Shown: piece by piece, positions 48,301-54,349 of the stretch
How the letters are laid out: each line of letters begins with the position of its first letter
How positions within the stretch are numbered: the stretch's first letter is position 1
Assembly: GCA_034231615.1 (NCBI GenBank)
Contig: CM067311.1
Location: forward strand, 14,789,360 to 14,853,359
Source: Meghimatium bilineatum
Lineage: Eukaryota; Mollusca; Gastropoda; Stylommatophora; Philomycidae
DNA: 64,000 nucleotides
Direction of reading: 5' to 3'
Made by a program: the position numbers and the translations under genes
The notes under the pieces: generated by a model
Told to the model about the DNA's origin: nothing
Database searches by the model: none
Seen by the model: only the letters and a program-made list of their open reading frames with translations

Positions 48301-51300
48301 ATGCCAAGAAATTCTGTGGGGATTTCACAAGAGGAATGTCTTACTATGCAAGCATGCCAAGAAATTCTGTGGGGATTAAACAAGAGGAAAGTCTTACTAT
48401 GCAAGCATGCCAAGAAATTATGTGGGGATTTCACAAGAAGACAGTTTTACCATGCAAGCATGCCATCTACAAGGAGTTTACTTCTTCTTTATCGTCGTAC
48501 GCCTAGCGGTGGACCCTCTGAAAGCTGACACATCCGTCTTCAGCCAGCATTTTTTGGGCCGGGTTGGCATTCCCGTATCTTCGATCCCTAGTACTTGGCC
48601 AGGCTACAGCAGGATTGCTGCACTCCTGTTTCCAGGCCCAATGCGTGGAAGTGTAATGAGCGTCTTGGCCAGCTGTGGTTCACTGACCCTGATGCTCGAC
48701 CAGCTATGGAGCGCCGGCCGGTGCACTCTGGTGTGCATGTCATCTCTGGGCCCCAAGGAGTTGACTGATGCAAGGTCTTTTGGGCATTTGTTGAGATCTT
48801 CCACATACTAAAATAGCTATTATTTAAATCATATATATATATATTAAATGCTTGATATGTTGCTATTTTAAATGAATGTATCATACATCCTGCAGGTAAA
48901 CACATGTACAAGGTAGATGAAGAACAGTCATCTAGCAGGATGAAATCTTCTAGTCCCAGTCCTGTATATTCTTCAATCATTGATGCAATTCCTTACAGCA
49001 CAGGCAGTCCTAAGTATGCAGAAATAGATGAAAGTTATGTAAATCCTCCACTGAAAACACCTGTTTCTGGCTACTGTTCTTTATCCCCCTTACAGGAAGT
49101 AAGGGTCCCTTTTACAGACGTGAAATTAGTGGTTTCAAAGAGACAGTCACTCAGTCGACGCCGATCAAAAAGCATGGAAGACCTATATTCAGTGCCATTT
49201 AAGGCCAGCAACTTTGAAAAACGCATCTTGACTAACGAAGATATGGATTTTTCTGAAACTCCACCCATTCCTGCGAGAAAGTATAGTCCTATGGCATTGT
49301 CCTCATATTCTGATCAGAGAAATGAAAAAAGTGTAATCCTTGCAGATTATAATCAATTTCCTAATTCTTCAACAAAAACTCTGCCAACCATATCAAGTTC
49401 TCCTGAAAGTGGGACACAGAAGAGGCGATCACAAGAGGGTATAGAATCTGTTATTGGCAGTAAAAGTTCACTAAAGAAATCAAAATCAACTGTGTCATCA
49501 GATACTGTTTGCAGCTTGGAGAATAGCTTGATGTTGAGTCCAAATGAGAAAGAAGATACATCCCCATCATTATCTATTTTAACAGGCAGTCTGAACCCAA
49601 CCACAAGAAGCAGGTATAAACTTAATGACAGCTTGAAATCCTCAGAGATGAACAGTCTTACGGTCTCGGAACATCGGCTTAGCATTCTTGAGATAAAACA
49701 ACTGGATGAATCGCCGAAGCTTCCAAAACGCAGATTGAAAAGAAGATCATCTAGTTTTAGTACTACTCCCGGCAAAGGACTCAGTTTTGGAAAAACCTCC
49801 AAGATGTTATCAACATCGCCCAGAAGGGTCTCTTTTGCAAAGAATGTGAAAGAAACAGAGAGTAAGACAAAATTAACTAAATCTGTCGCTTCCCGTCGCT
49901 GTGTAGTACCAGAATTTACTAAACAAACACAAGAAAGAAAAGAATTTGAATCATTTCTATCATCTCATGAGCCACTTCCAAAAAAGTCCAACTCACCAAA
50001 CAAAATTTCAAGTCCTGACAGCATTTCTTCACTAAAGACAAACTCTCCAGCAAGACAAAACAGTCCACAGAAATGTATAAACAATAATGTGACCCCACTG
50101 TCTAGAGTAAATTCTGAATGTCAGTACAATATTTCCAAGAAAAACTTGGTTATTTCTAGAGAAAACAGAGATGACACCTACTCACAACCTAGCACAGATA
50201 ATTTATCAGATGCTGTCAAGGACGATCGGTTGTTTCCTATATCTTCAACCAAACAAGTCGGTCGAAGAGTTTTAGGCCCGCCCACTTCATCCTCAGCAAA
50301 AAATATAAATTCCACTATTCAAGATTTATCCCCGAAGAAATATTTTGGTAATACATCACATATAGTTTCTCCGAAAAATCTGAATACAAGTAATCATTTT
50401 TGGTCTAATCAGAATCTTGTGGTTTCCCCTCGCTCAAATTCATCTTCTAAACTTGTAGAGACCAATACATTATATTTACCTTCCGCTCACAAAAAATTTG
50501 TGAATGCATCTCACTTTGTTTCAACATATAAAAGGTATCCATCAAACCTAGATTCTCTTCAGGATGGTGTAAAAACTGCATTATCTAACTTGTCCATAAC
50601 AGCTATTTCTTCTCAAGGACACATTACATCACCTCCTAAATCTGAGGCCAAAGAAAACTTAACGAGGAAACTCAAATCTCACTCTACTACAACAAATAAA
50701 TTGGTTGAACATACTTCTGCATACACATATAAAAAATTAATTCCTTCACTTGTGACCAAACTGAGTGAAAAAGCAGCAGCAGTATGTGCCAAAGAATTGA
50801 GTGAAAGTGATGATTGCTTAAGCAGTGATGAAACATTTCGTGTAGTTCCACTATCCGACATTCTAGAAATACCCGATCACAGAACTTCCCTCTTATCAAA
50901 TTCAGAGTTAAATTTACAAATCCAAAAGTTACCGCAAGAAAATGGGGACTTTGAAGTGACTCTTCTAGAAAAATCTCCAAATAGCAAGACCAAAGAAGAA
51001 GTTAACTGTAATACAAAATTCTCTTCAACCCCCCGCACTGAAGTATTATCTGAAAAAGAAACCAAATTTGATTCACGTAACACTTCATGTATATCTGTTA
51101 ATACGGATGTAATTGACAGTTCACCAAGTACGTCTCATAATTTTATGAAAGAAAATTCACAGCACATCATTGATTATAGTACTGGAGAAAGTTCTAAGAA
51201 AGCATGTGAACATCATTCAGTACCAGTTGACATTAACAACAGAAACTCAACATCCAGTGAATTAGTGCACAATGTATCTTCAGGATATGAGACAACAACA

Positions 51301-52971
51301 CTAACAAATGCAATAAAAAGTTCCTATCTACCAGACATTGACACTGCCGTAGGTTATCACAAGAGACCAATGGAAATATCTAGTAGATGTAAAGTCTCCA
51401 GTATAAATTCCATTACAGGTGGTACTAGTAATATTGAATATTGTAAACATAATGCAGTTATACAAACATCAGAATATAGAACAAAGAGTGAGCAGACTTA
51501 TGATAAAGTCACATTGGAAGCTGACCTACGTCACAAAGTCACACCACTGAAAGTTGATTCATTTCGCACAACTATATTTCTGAAAGTGGATTCACCTCAC
51601 AAAACCAAGCTTCTGAAAGTGGATTCACCTGACAAAACCAAGCTTCTGAAAGTGGATTCACATGACAAAACCACGCTTTTGAAAGTGGATTCACCTGACA
51701 AAACCACACATCTTAAAGTTGACTCACCTGAAAAAGTCACACCTCTGAAAGTTCACTCACCCAGCAAAGTCACACCTGTTAAGATCAACACACCTAACAA
51801 AACTACACTAGTGAATTTTGACTCGCCCAGCAAAATTACACCGGTGAATGTTGACTCACCCAGCAAAATTACACCGGTGAATGTTGACTCACCCAGCAAA
51901 ATTACACCTGTTAAAATTCAATCACCTGATGAAAGCACAATTGATCAAGTTCCAAAGCATCTAATTTGCAGTGTAAACAATCATGAAAGCAGGAAATGTG
52001 CTGCTTCTTCAATCAGTAATGAAGATTCGTTTGACCTTAAGAGACTATCCAGTATCCGGGCTAGTCCAAAGGTTGTAGAAAATGATGGATGGATAACAGA
52101 AAGGAGAAAGAGCAGTAAAGGAAAGAGTCCAAAATCATTTCGCTCTGCCTATAACAGGCACTTGTTGAAATCCTCATCGAAGGAAGAAAATGAAATTGAT
52201 TATTTATCTCCAGAAAAAAACATTCCTTTGTCTGTACAAAGAAAAGAAATTATTGTGGACACACTATGTCAGAATTCAAATGACATGATACCAATAGAAA
52301 ATAATGAACTCTGTTACAAAAAAGATCAAATAAAGGATGCTGCTAAAGAAAATAAATCTGTATCCATTCCAGTGAAAGTCAAACCACCTATTTTGCCAAA
52401 ACCTTCAAAGGCCTCATTGCTTGTGAATCGAAAAATATATCCAAGTAACTTGATCAACAAGCCAAGTAAGACTGTATCAAAGCGACGTAGTTCTTTGGCA
52501 AGGGAAGAGTCTAAATTAACAACAGTGAGTAGAATCTCCAATGAAAATAATAGATTCAGTGGTAGAGTATCAGCAGGAAAAGATAAATATAGTACAAGGA
52601 TTTCCAGTGAAAAGTATAAATCTAGTTCAAGAAGATCAAATGAACAAGGTAAATTCTTAAAATCTCAAGAGCAAGAAAAGTCTGGAAGAAGAGATATGGA
52701 CACCATAAATAAAAATTCTGTGCAGGATGAAATACAGAAAGAATCCACCAAATTTTCCTCTAAGTCTCAAGGCTGGTCCAGATCTCAACAGATCACTTTG
52801 AAAAAAGTTTCCATAAATGATTATTCAAGAGGAAAGAGAAGAAGCAAGGATTGTAATGGAAGTGAGGAAAACAAGAATCCCAGTTTTGCAGAAAGAAAGA
52901 AGATTTTCTGTCAAGTCCACACAAAAACAAACACTTGTACAAAGAAACCAGGAGATATTAGCACAAGCTGA
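27189..52971 (+). CDS. Large Ser/Thr/Lys-rich scaffold-like protein, 7 exons seen (5' partial)
   Basis: Exons 27189-27318, 28994-29101, 32409-32473, 37961-38302, 40533-40604 and 42985-43037 splice in matching phases (1, 1, 0, 0, 0). A 4,076-nt terminal exon at 48896-52971 supplies most of the protein, about 1,610 residues in all. The N-terminal part has an RRRSASCPNLE motif, a basic helix (KFERLKAQKSVRRGRLKEKE) and a short predicted helical module across exons 3 and 4 (MDDYLGKLSELKTWLKEE then FVKLWNKRKLPHKYY). The remainder looks disordered, with SP/TP sites, PPIPARK and PPILPKP proline motifs, and an 11-residue repeat array. This composition is typical of cytoskeletal or mitotic scaffolds, which is inference only. 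The phase-2 end of exon 6 does not fit the phase-1 start of the last exon, so a small exon is missing. The start codon is not located. Confidence 0.6.
27400..27890 (+). mobile_element. LINE fragment (type 6, LGVTIRDRIRNENIRR)
   Basis: Reads LLVNILGVTIRDRIRNENIR, TNTMPILDYIRRQQIKWF, LPSDSVPQKALLYRHNGYKA and KGRPCK, then a shifted tail. The same text occurs on the minus strand at 43940-44265 and 57735-58100. In intron 1 of gene 2. Confidence 0.8.
27975..28205 (-). mobile_element. SINE family A, diverged
   Basis: ATTCGTTCTCAAACTCCTGC, GTCATGGTTTACAGCTTAGC, TGCATCTGACTTCCAACATG and CAAACAATGACACAAAATTT are in A order. Confidence 0.8.
28255..28440 (+). mobile_element. SINE family A, 5'-truncated
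   Basis: Starts near GAAGTTGGCTATTCCATC and carries CATGCTGAAATTGGATGTGT, TGTTTTCCATTATCTGGCCA and GAGTTTGAGAATTG. Abuts a tRNA-headed element in reverse. Confidence 0.78.
28441..28660 (-). mobile_element. tRNA-headed SINE, same family as 30930-31395
   Basis: Its complement holds the ACTTGAAAATGTCTTGTTTA region, TTTCTTGAAGCTACGGAGTT, ACGTGCTATGAGTGATACTC and CACTGAGAGGGTCAGAGTAC, which match the flanks of the nested A element at 31071. Confidence 0.75.
28695..28810 (+). mobile_element. Dispersed repeat C
   Basis: GAATTGCGAGTGATTAGCTC and GGGGTGGTTTTTCTGAGCTT match 16095-16210. Confidence 0.6.
28815..28925 (+). mobile_element. SINE family A, 3' fragment
   Basis: GACTGAAAGGCACAGATATT, GCAGCAAAGCTGTAAACCAT and GGATTTGAGAATGAACACAG. 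It lies 70 bp before gene 2 exon 2. Confidence 0.8.
28994..29101 (+). CDS. Gene 2 exon 2, basic helical segment
   Basis: It lies between a GATGCAG acceptor and a GTGAGT donor, 108 nt, phase 1 in and out. It encodes 36 residues rich in K, R and E, suggesting a helix or coiled coil. Joining it to the previous exon makes the codon GAT at the seam. It lies just downstream of a SINE A 3' fragment. Confidence 0.6.
29255..29300 (+). mobile_element. Repeat family H, 3' fragment
   Basis: AAAGGGCATGAGCTCATAGA and GGATCAGCAACCAACCAAGG match the end of 10040-10390. Confidence 0.7.
29355..29475 (-). mobile_element. SINE family B, old fragment
   Basis: TCTAGCAGGACAATGGTCAT, TTGCCAGCAGGCTGTAGTC and CGACACACCTGACATCTGC are in B order. 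Confidence 0.7.
29476..29934. other. Unassigned DNA
   Basis: Intron 2 of gene 2; nothing recognisable. Confidence 0.4.
29935..30345 (+). mobile_element. LINE type 2, 3' part
   Basis: AACAATTAGAAGACAGAATT, AATAAAATATTTTGGACGC, AGATACAAGTGGGAGAGTAA and GATGATGATGAATGG match 5420-5815. Confidence 0.82.
30346..30929. other. Unassigned DNA
   Basis: Intron 2 of gene 2. No element ends seen; short open frames only. Confidence 0.35.
30930..31395 (+). mobile_element. tRNA-headed SINE interrupted by SINE A
   Basis: Head: TTAGTAAAGCTGTTTGC then a perfect box B GTTCGAATCCC about 40 bp later, at 30963-30980. The body runs to 31070, is interrupted by SINE A (31071-31350) and resumes at 31351. The homologous reversed copy at 28441-28660 lacks the insert. 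Confidence 0.8.
31071..31350 (+). mobile_element. SINE family A, full length, nested
   Basis: Starts CGCCCGTGTGTTGCC and ends GAACACAGAAGAAGAAG. Target duplication AGTGGTACTC (31061-31070) and AGTGATACTC (31351-31360), one mismatch. Core and GTCGTAAAAGGCGACTAAGG block intact. Confidence 0.92.
31398..31600 (+). repeat. Minisatellite, 39-bp unit, about 5 copies
   Basis: TAACCCAAGTTCAGTGAAGT plus CCATCTACTTTATATGGGG. Confidence 0.96.
31680..31980 (+). mobile_element. SINE A-related 5' module with a different 3' end
   Basis: The 5' part (GGCCTGAAAGGGAGACAATT, CCATGCAAGTCATAAAAGGC, AACTAAGG) matches family A, but after about 130 bp the sequence (CCTGTTAAAGACCCATGCC onward) is unlike A. It may be a further subfamily. 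Confidence 0.6.
32205..32375 (+). mobile_element. Possible tRNA-derived SINE
   Basis: AGTCTCTTGGTTAGAACGCC and CATGGTTCTAGCTC resemble boxes A and B at tRNA-like spacing. It ends 35 bp before gene 2 exon 3. Confidence 0.5.
32409..32473 (+). CDS. Gene 2 exon 3, MDDYLGKLSELKTWLKEE
   Basis: A T/G-rich tract ending TGCTTCTAG precedes it and GAG before GTGAAA follows. It has 65 nt, phase 1 in and 0 out. The amphipathic sequence reads like the start of a conserved helical module that continues in exon 4. Confidence 0.55.
32570..32735 (-). mobile_element. LINE type 1, 3' fragment
   Basis: ATCATCAGGTAGCATATCCT, GGTCTTGAGCCAGTCTTCC and TGTTACTGTCATGTTCAAGT match 61690-61860. Confidence 0.75.
32736..33780 (+). 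mobile_element. LINE with reverse transcriptase end and RNase H, part 1
   Basis: FVDDVLIHRQG near 32745 is the reverse transcriptase active site (F/Y-x-D-D). QYLGVRFDHSLCFQKQVDHV follows near 32975, then RLERIQNEALRIIIGCRRDI near 33160. An RNase H start is at 33590 (VVIYTDIHHH, the usual YTDGS damaged) with AWAFTARAKGITVHEASGAF downstream. Jockey/I-group style. Part 2 is at 35135 beyond the F insertion. Confidence 0.82.
33793..35122 (-). mobile_element. Composite non-autonomous retroelement F, 1.33 kb
   Basis: Flanked by a perfect 12-bp target duplication, AGTGACCCAATG (33781-33792 and 35123-35134), inside a LINE. In minus orientation it ends GGAGCGAACGAAAAACAAAC, an A-rich tail. Just inside the tail it carries the SINE core (complement of CACATCCGATTTCGGCATG) and the ACAACG block shared with families A and B. 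The middle has about 106-bp tandem units. It is G+C-richer than its surroundings and has no long reading frame. Possibly an oversized SINE. Confidence 0.85.
34070..34600 (-). repeat. Internal ~106-bp tandem repeats of element F
   Basis: GAGCCCATC(A/G)GGTAC recurs at 34297, 34403 and 34510, with ACCCTTTCTCTC, GTATTTCCGG and TAGAGTTGGGCCAGG in register. A diverged older unit starts near 34085. Confidence 0.88.
35135..35590 (+). mobile_element. LINE with RNase H, part 2
   Basis: Continues 32736-33780 after the F insertion. Shifted frames carry the end of RNase H (HGRGG..GNEQASQLASLATTTDG-like text near 35240) and a degenerate tail. Confidence 0.65.
35612..35628 (+). repeat. (GT)n microsatellite
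   Basis: About eight GT units. Confidence 0.9.
35650..36184. other. Unassigned DNA
   Basis: Intron 3 of gene 2. No recognised element. Confidence 0.35.
36185..36625 (+). mobile_element. LINE type 5, ORF2 C-terminus
   Basis: LKCHRRVLRIPWTARKTNQK, then FSHVKRHDSIERVILKEMIE, GQPRRRLTEDIQKCLHMYLK and LAQDRGEFSRFIRKTTI with stop. One frameshift near 36300. The most complete type 5 tail here. Confidence 0.82.
36885..37200 (-). mobile_element. LINE C-terminal fragment
   Basis: The minus strand of TCTGGGTCTTCCCCTGTTTC and AGGTGGCCAAATCATTTGAT gives a GRPRR and WFGHL-like text, the usual ORF2 tail. Confidence 0.6.
37229..37876 (-). mobile_element. SINE family A, older copy interrupted by a younger A
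   Basis: Segments 37229-37449 and 37741-37876 make one A element, flanked by CTATCACT at 37221-37228 and 37877-37884. The gap is filled by the younger copy at 37450-37728. Confidence 0.85.
37450..37728 (-). mobile_element. SINE family A, young, nested in another A
   Basis: Perfect 12-bp target duplication ATAGTCGCCTCA at 37438-37449 and 37729-37740. Full-length, with less divergence than its host. It lies about 230 bp before gene 2 exon 4. Confidence 0.94.
37961..38302 (+). CDS. Gene 2 exon 4
   Basis: A long T tract and TTTTTAATAG acceptor lead into 114 codons ending at CAG before GTAAAT, phase 0 at both ends. It begins RKKDVNNMRSPKLKAHF and contains FVKLWNKRKLPHKYYRG, the most ordered-looking stretch of the protein. 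A Ser/Thr-rich segment with PPPFDL and an acidic CDEILEDVG follow. Confidence 0.68.
38688..38846 (-). mobile_element. SINE family B with 9-bp target duplication
   Basis: AGAGATTTT at 38679-38687 and 38847-38855. Well preserved, with core CACATCCGTCTTCGGCGG at the right edge. Confidence 0.93.
38856..40250. other. Unassigned intron DNA of gene 2
   Basis: Intron 4. Several small open frames exist but none shows splice sites in phase with gene 2 or any family resemblance. No element ends seen. Confidence 0.35.
40263..40485 (-). mobile_element. LINE 3' end, 5'-truncated, with 12-bp target duplication
   Basis: Flanked by AGCATATGTGCT at 40251-40262 and 40486-40497. The minus strand reads SYTYECPCGSGTQTPEHILQ, TYKEQRRQTWPED, then a tail ending GCTGAACGCAGAAGAAG. 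Only about 220 bp were copied. Confidence 0.93.
40533..40604 (+). CDS. Gene 2 exon 5 (24 codons)
   Basis: TATATTTTTCAG acceptor, GTAAGT donor, phase 0 in and out. It encodes VDNASHYVKHKEEISSQRHK and four more residues. The exon is too short for ORF calling but its frame matches exons 4 and 6 exactly. A 5'-truncated LINE insertion with target duplication ends 35 bp before its start. Confidence 0.6.
40793..41072 (+). mobile_element. SINE family A, full length
   Basis: GTGTGTTGCTGGGGCCCGAA, CATGTCGTAAAAGGCAAC, CATGCTGAAGTTGGATGTGT and GAATGAACGCAGAAGAAG with (GAA)n. Intron 5 of gene 2. Confidence 0.9.
41650..41940 (-). mobile_element. SINE family A, rearranged
   Basis: Starts as an A 3' end (CTCTCAAACTCCTGCAGATT), then jumps to GCTGAAGAAGAAGAAGAAGC and continues with a second A body through GACACATCCGATTTCAACAT. 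Either a SINE into SINE event or template switching. Confidence 0.7.
41985..42300 (-). mobile_element. LINE fragment (type 7)
   Basis: CTCCACTGTTGAGCTGCTG and CTTTCAGTGAGGT(A/C)TTTAAC recur at 47055-47215. Diverged. Confidence 0.6.
42740..42855 (+). mobile_element. SINE family B, diverged 3' part
   Basis: GACACAACACATTTTCGTTC, CTGCTGGAAATCTAGTTGGA and GAGAGTTTGAGACTGAAC. Confidence 0.75.
42985..43037 (+). CDS. Gene 2 exon 6 (17 codons plus 2 nt)
   Basis: CATATTTTTTAG acceptor and GTAAGT donor. It encodes DKNSPRGSPPKFATISR, another SP-rich stretch that fits the style of the large last exon. It ends in phase 2, which conflicts with the phase-1 start of the next exon found. Confidence 0.5.
43375..43560 (+). 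mobile_element. SINE family A, 5'-truncated
   Basis: AAAGTCATGCTGAAGTCTGA, TTGGGCCGAAAGGCACATAT, a short insertion of ATATAT, then TAGGAGTTTGAGAATGAAAG. Confidence 0.78.
43785..43918 (+). repeat. 32-bp tandem repeat, 4 copies
   Basis: TTGCTAGAATGTTGGAACAA plus TACTGGAAATAG. Confidence 0.95.
43940..44265 (-). mobile_element. LINE type 6, C-terminal fragment
   Basis: MTCLRRILAVTIRDRIRNEN, YIRKQQIKWFPHVSRLSSDS and GRPCKRWITEIKS, nearly the same protein as 27400-27890. Confidence 0.82.
44270..44395 (+). mobile_element. LINE 3' UTR end with (GAA)n tail
   Basis: GAAATTGAAACAGCAGTTCA, CAATTTATACAAGAGATAAA and GCGAATAAAAGAAGAAGAAG. The same end follows the copy at 44396-44920. Confidence 0.75.
44396..44920 (+). 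mobile_element. LINE C-terminal Cys-motif end
   Basis: VIIFRLRTGHNRLKS and CTCG near 44500-44590 match the GHNRL...CG motif of 46300-45920. The 3' part consists of 47-bp units. Confidence 0.78.
44755..44905 (+). repeat. 47-bp tandem repeat in a LINE 3' end, about 3 copies
   Basis: CAATTTATACAAGAAACAAC plus ACTACATATATAGACATTGT and TAATCAC. The monomer is the LINE 3' terminal sequence itself. Confidence 0.92.
44921..45480. other. Unassigned intron DNA of gene 2
   Basis: Intron 6 in the model. A TTTATTTGCAG acceptor at about 45297 leads to stop codons in the phase needed, so no exon is called. AGCTCATGGACCAGTG near 45416 resembles a piece of repeat H. Confidence 0.35.
45483..45645 (+). mobile_element. 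SINE family B
   Basis: TGCCGAAGATGGATGTGTTG, GGACTACATCCTGCTCGAAA and GAATGAATGCTGAAGAAG. Moderately diverged. Confidence 0.85.
45880..47000 (-). mobile_element. LINE C-terminus with RNase H domain
   Basis: A 232-codon frame (46300-46998) carries an RNase H domain with its acidic catalytic residues in place: VYTDGSAKEA, NFKAEIEAI, FLTDAKSVLQ and GIPGNEKADLLAR. The next frame (45921-46298) gives TTIFRLRTGHNRLRSHMFRK, CNCGLSPETAEHILHACQLY and a short end. Only one frameshift separates them, so the copy is relatively young. No reverse transcriptase is present upstream. Confidence 0.88.
47030..47830 (-). mobile_element. LINE fragment (type 7), post-RT region
   Basis: The minus strand reads KTQVMLQPAPDKS, LCSTLSQNVSVDDEVYTGII, NVWHRNDMNLQTKLKVYNRA, then HWAGHLVRT further on in other frames. 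This is the stretch after the YADD motif of common molluscan non-LTR elements. Confidence 0.8.
47846..48004 (-). mobile_element. SINE family B with 12-bp target duplication
   Basis: ACAGAACAGTTT at 47834-47845 and 48005-48016, perfect. It is inserted at the edge of the type 7 LINE fragment. Confidence 0.95.
48225..48470 (+). repeat. Minisatellite, 53-bp unit, about 4-5 copies
   Basis: ATGCAAGCATGCCAAGAAAT, TCTGTGGGGATTTCACAAGA and GGAAAGTCTTACT. Because 53 is not a multiple of 3, all frames give repeated peptides; these are not genes. Confidence 0.95.
48478..48800 (-). mobile_element. SINE family E
   Basis: Matches 56775-57145 in reverse: GTCGTACGCC, GACACATCCGTCTTCAGCCA (the shared core), GGGCCGGGTTGGCATTCC, CAGCTGTGGTTCACTGACCC and GCCCCAAGG. 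It ends about 100 bp before the large exon of gene 2. Confidence 0.88.
48896..52971 (+). CDS. Gene 2 large terminal exon (1,355 codons from first ATG)
   Basis: After a CATCCTGCAG acceptor the frame stays open to TGA at 52969-52971; the first ATG is at 48904. By residue from that Met: RSKSMEDLYS near 87-96, PPIPARK 120-126, repeated SP/TP sites throughout, twelve 11-residue repeats at about 883-1014, PPILPKP 1161-1167, RRSSLAREE near 1200, and SFAERKKIF at 1327-1335 just before the C-terminus. The length of the frame in an A+T-rich genome, its codon-like composition and the absence of any repeat insertion argue strongly for real coding sequence under constraint. Initiation at 48904 as an intron-free gene is possible, but the acceptor and matching upstream exons favour splicing. 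No globular domain is visible. Confidence 0.85.
51550..51945 (+). repeat. In-frame 33-bp repeats coding 11-residue SPxK units
   Basis: About twelve units lie inside the terminal exon of gene 2, for example KVDSPDKTKLL and NVDSPSKITPV. The unit length keeps frame. Nine units keep [ST]-P-x-K (SPHK, SPDK twice, SPEK, SPSK four times, TPNK). The two NVDSPSKITPV units are nearly identical at DNA level and so look recent; the outer units are diverged. Confidence 0.9.
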
Positions 52972-53029
52972 GTGGCTACATTGAGTACTCAAAAAGAGTA
53001 GCAGAATTAAAATCTTCCGCACAAATCTC

Positions 53030-53280
53030 CGGCTTTCATTCTCAAACTAGTTAAGCAGAATATAGTCCAGAGAACAGAATGTGTTGTGCCATGGTTTACA
53101 GCTTGGTTGCTATATCTGTACTTTACAGCCTGACACATCAGGGCATTAGTATACATTGTCAATCACTTTTATCTTCTTTAGGATAAGATATTCAATCCTC
53201 CTTTGTTGTCTCTTATAACTTGCATGGAAGTTAATGCCATAGTATTACTATTCTCTTATTCCAGGCAACATGCACACAAG
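53030..53280 (-). mobile_element. SINE family A, old copy
   Basis: TTTCATTCTCAAACTAG, GTGCCATGGTTTACAGCTTG, CAGCCTGACACATCAG and ATTACTATTCTCTTATTCC. It lies in the probable 3' UTR or just downstream of gene 2. Confidence 0.75.
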
Positions 53281-53357
53281 ATCACAAAATGAGTTTGATA
53301 GGTGAGATCTATATGAAGTTCTATTACTAGTCAATTAAAAAAAAATAGAACATTTCT

Positions 53358-53418
53358 TACTGAATCTATCTATACATCATGAATCTATCTATACATCATG
53401 AATCTATCTATACATCAT
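53358..53418 (+). repeat. 20-bp tandem repeat, 3 copies
   Basis: TGAATCTATCTATACATCA(T) repeated. Confidence 0.9.
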
Positions 53419-53699
53419 TCAGCTTCATGCGGAACTAAGATCTTTAACAATCCTCTTCCATCAAAACACAAGGACACACTATTTGCACAGATAGGATGGA
53501 CCACGTTCAAACTTTGTTTAATGTACATGTTATGATTGAAGCTTATTCCTCACAGGACTTTGCTTTTCAACTATTGTTACATTTTAGAGACTACTTCTAT
53601 GGCTCAGTAACATTGCCAGAATTTTGTGGAATCTTTAGACTAACTCTGCACTCAAATCACAGAGGAATTCTTGTAAGTTGTCCCTATTTGATTTCTTCC

Positions 53700-53860
53700 A
53701 CTGAAGACTGATGTGTAGGCCAATTGGCACAAATAGAATGGCAACAAAATGCATTTCAATTTTCTGGACTACATCCTGCTGGAAATCTAGTTGGACCTTT
53801 GTCCTGCTACAAAAGAGATCCAGTAGGAGTTTGAGAATGAACGCTGAAGAAGAAGATTGT
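53700..53860 (+). mobile_element. SINE family B
   Basis: ACTGAAGACTGATGTGTAGG, CCTGCTGGAAATCTAGTTGG and GAATGAACGCTGAAGAAG. Confidence 0.85.
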
Positions 53861-54243
53861 CTCATTAGCTACTTGTTAGGAAACCGACTGAAGTCTTGTT
53901 TCCCACTTACTATGAATCATATGTTCCCAAAGTGGTGTATATGGTCCCCCAAGGGTCTATTTCAACTTAAGGTGGTCAATATCAGCGAGAATAAAAACTG
54001 AGGGTGCACGAGATATACTCTTTTTACTAAGGGTAGGAATAGAAATGTGCATGTTTATCTTTTTCACAAGTGACCAATATACAAAAAATCTGATCAAAAT
54101 GAGCAGCACTGTGTCAGCTGTCAAAAACACATTTGATGTTAATTAATATGTTTAAGAAAATGTAATATTAGGCAGGCAAGGAAAACCCCAAAAAAATCTG
54201 CAAGGGGTCTACGAGGCAAAAATGTTAGGGATTCACTGCTATA

Positions 54244-54254
54244 AATAAATAAAC
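54244..54254 (+). promoter_or_regulatory. Possible poly(A) signals after gene 2
   Basis: Overlapping AATAAA hexamers about 1.3 kb after the stop. No nearer AATAAA was noticed. Weak evidence. Confidence 0.2.
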
Positions 54255-54349
54255 TGAGGATGACCTGTGTTTTTGTCAGGAAGGCTGTGGACTGTCAAGA
54301 GCTACCTGCACACAACTGAAGGGATTACTTCATCATCATATATAAATCA

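Noticed and set aside
48216..48811. Overlapping plus-strand frames with repeated HAKKFCGDF-like peptides
   Set aside because: They arise from the 53-bp minisatellite and the adjacent SINE E; all frames repeat because 53 is not a multiple of 3.
49353..49802. 149-codon minus-strand open frame
   Set aside because: Antisense shadow of the large gene 2 exon; Leu/Phe/Ser-rich as expected from reverse-reading Lys/Ser codons.
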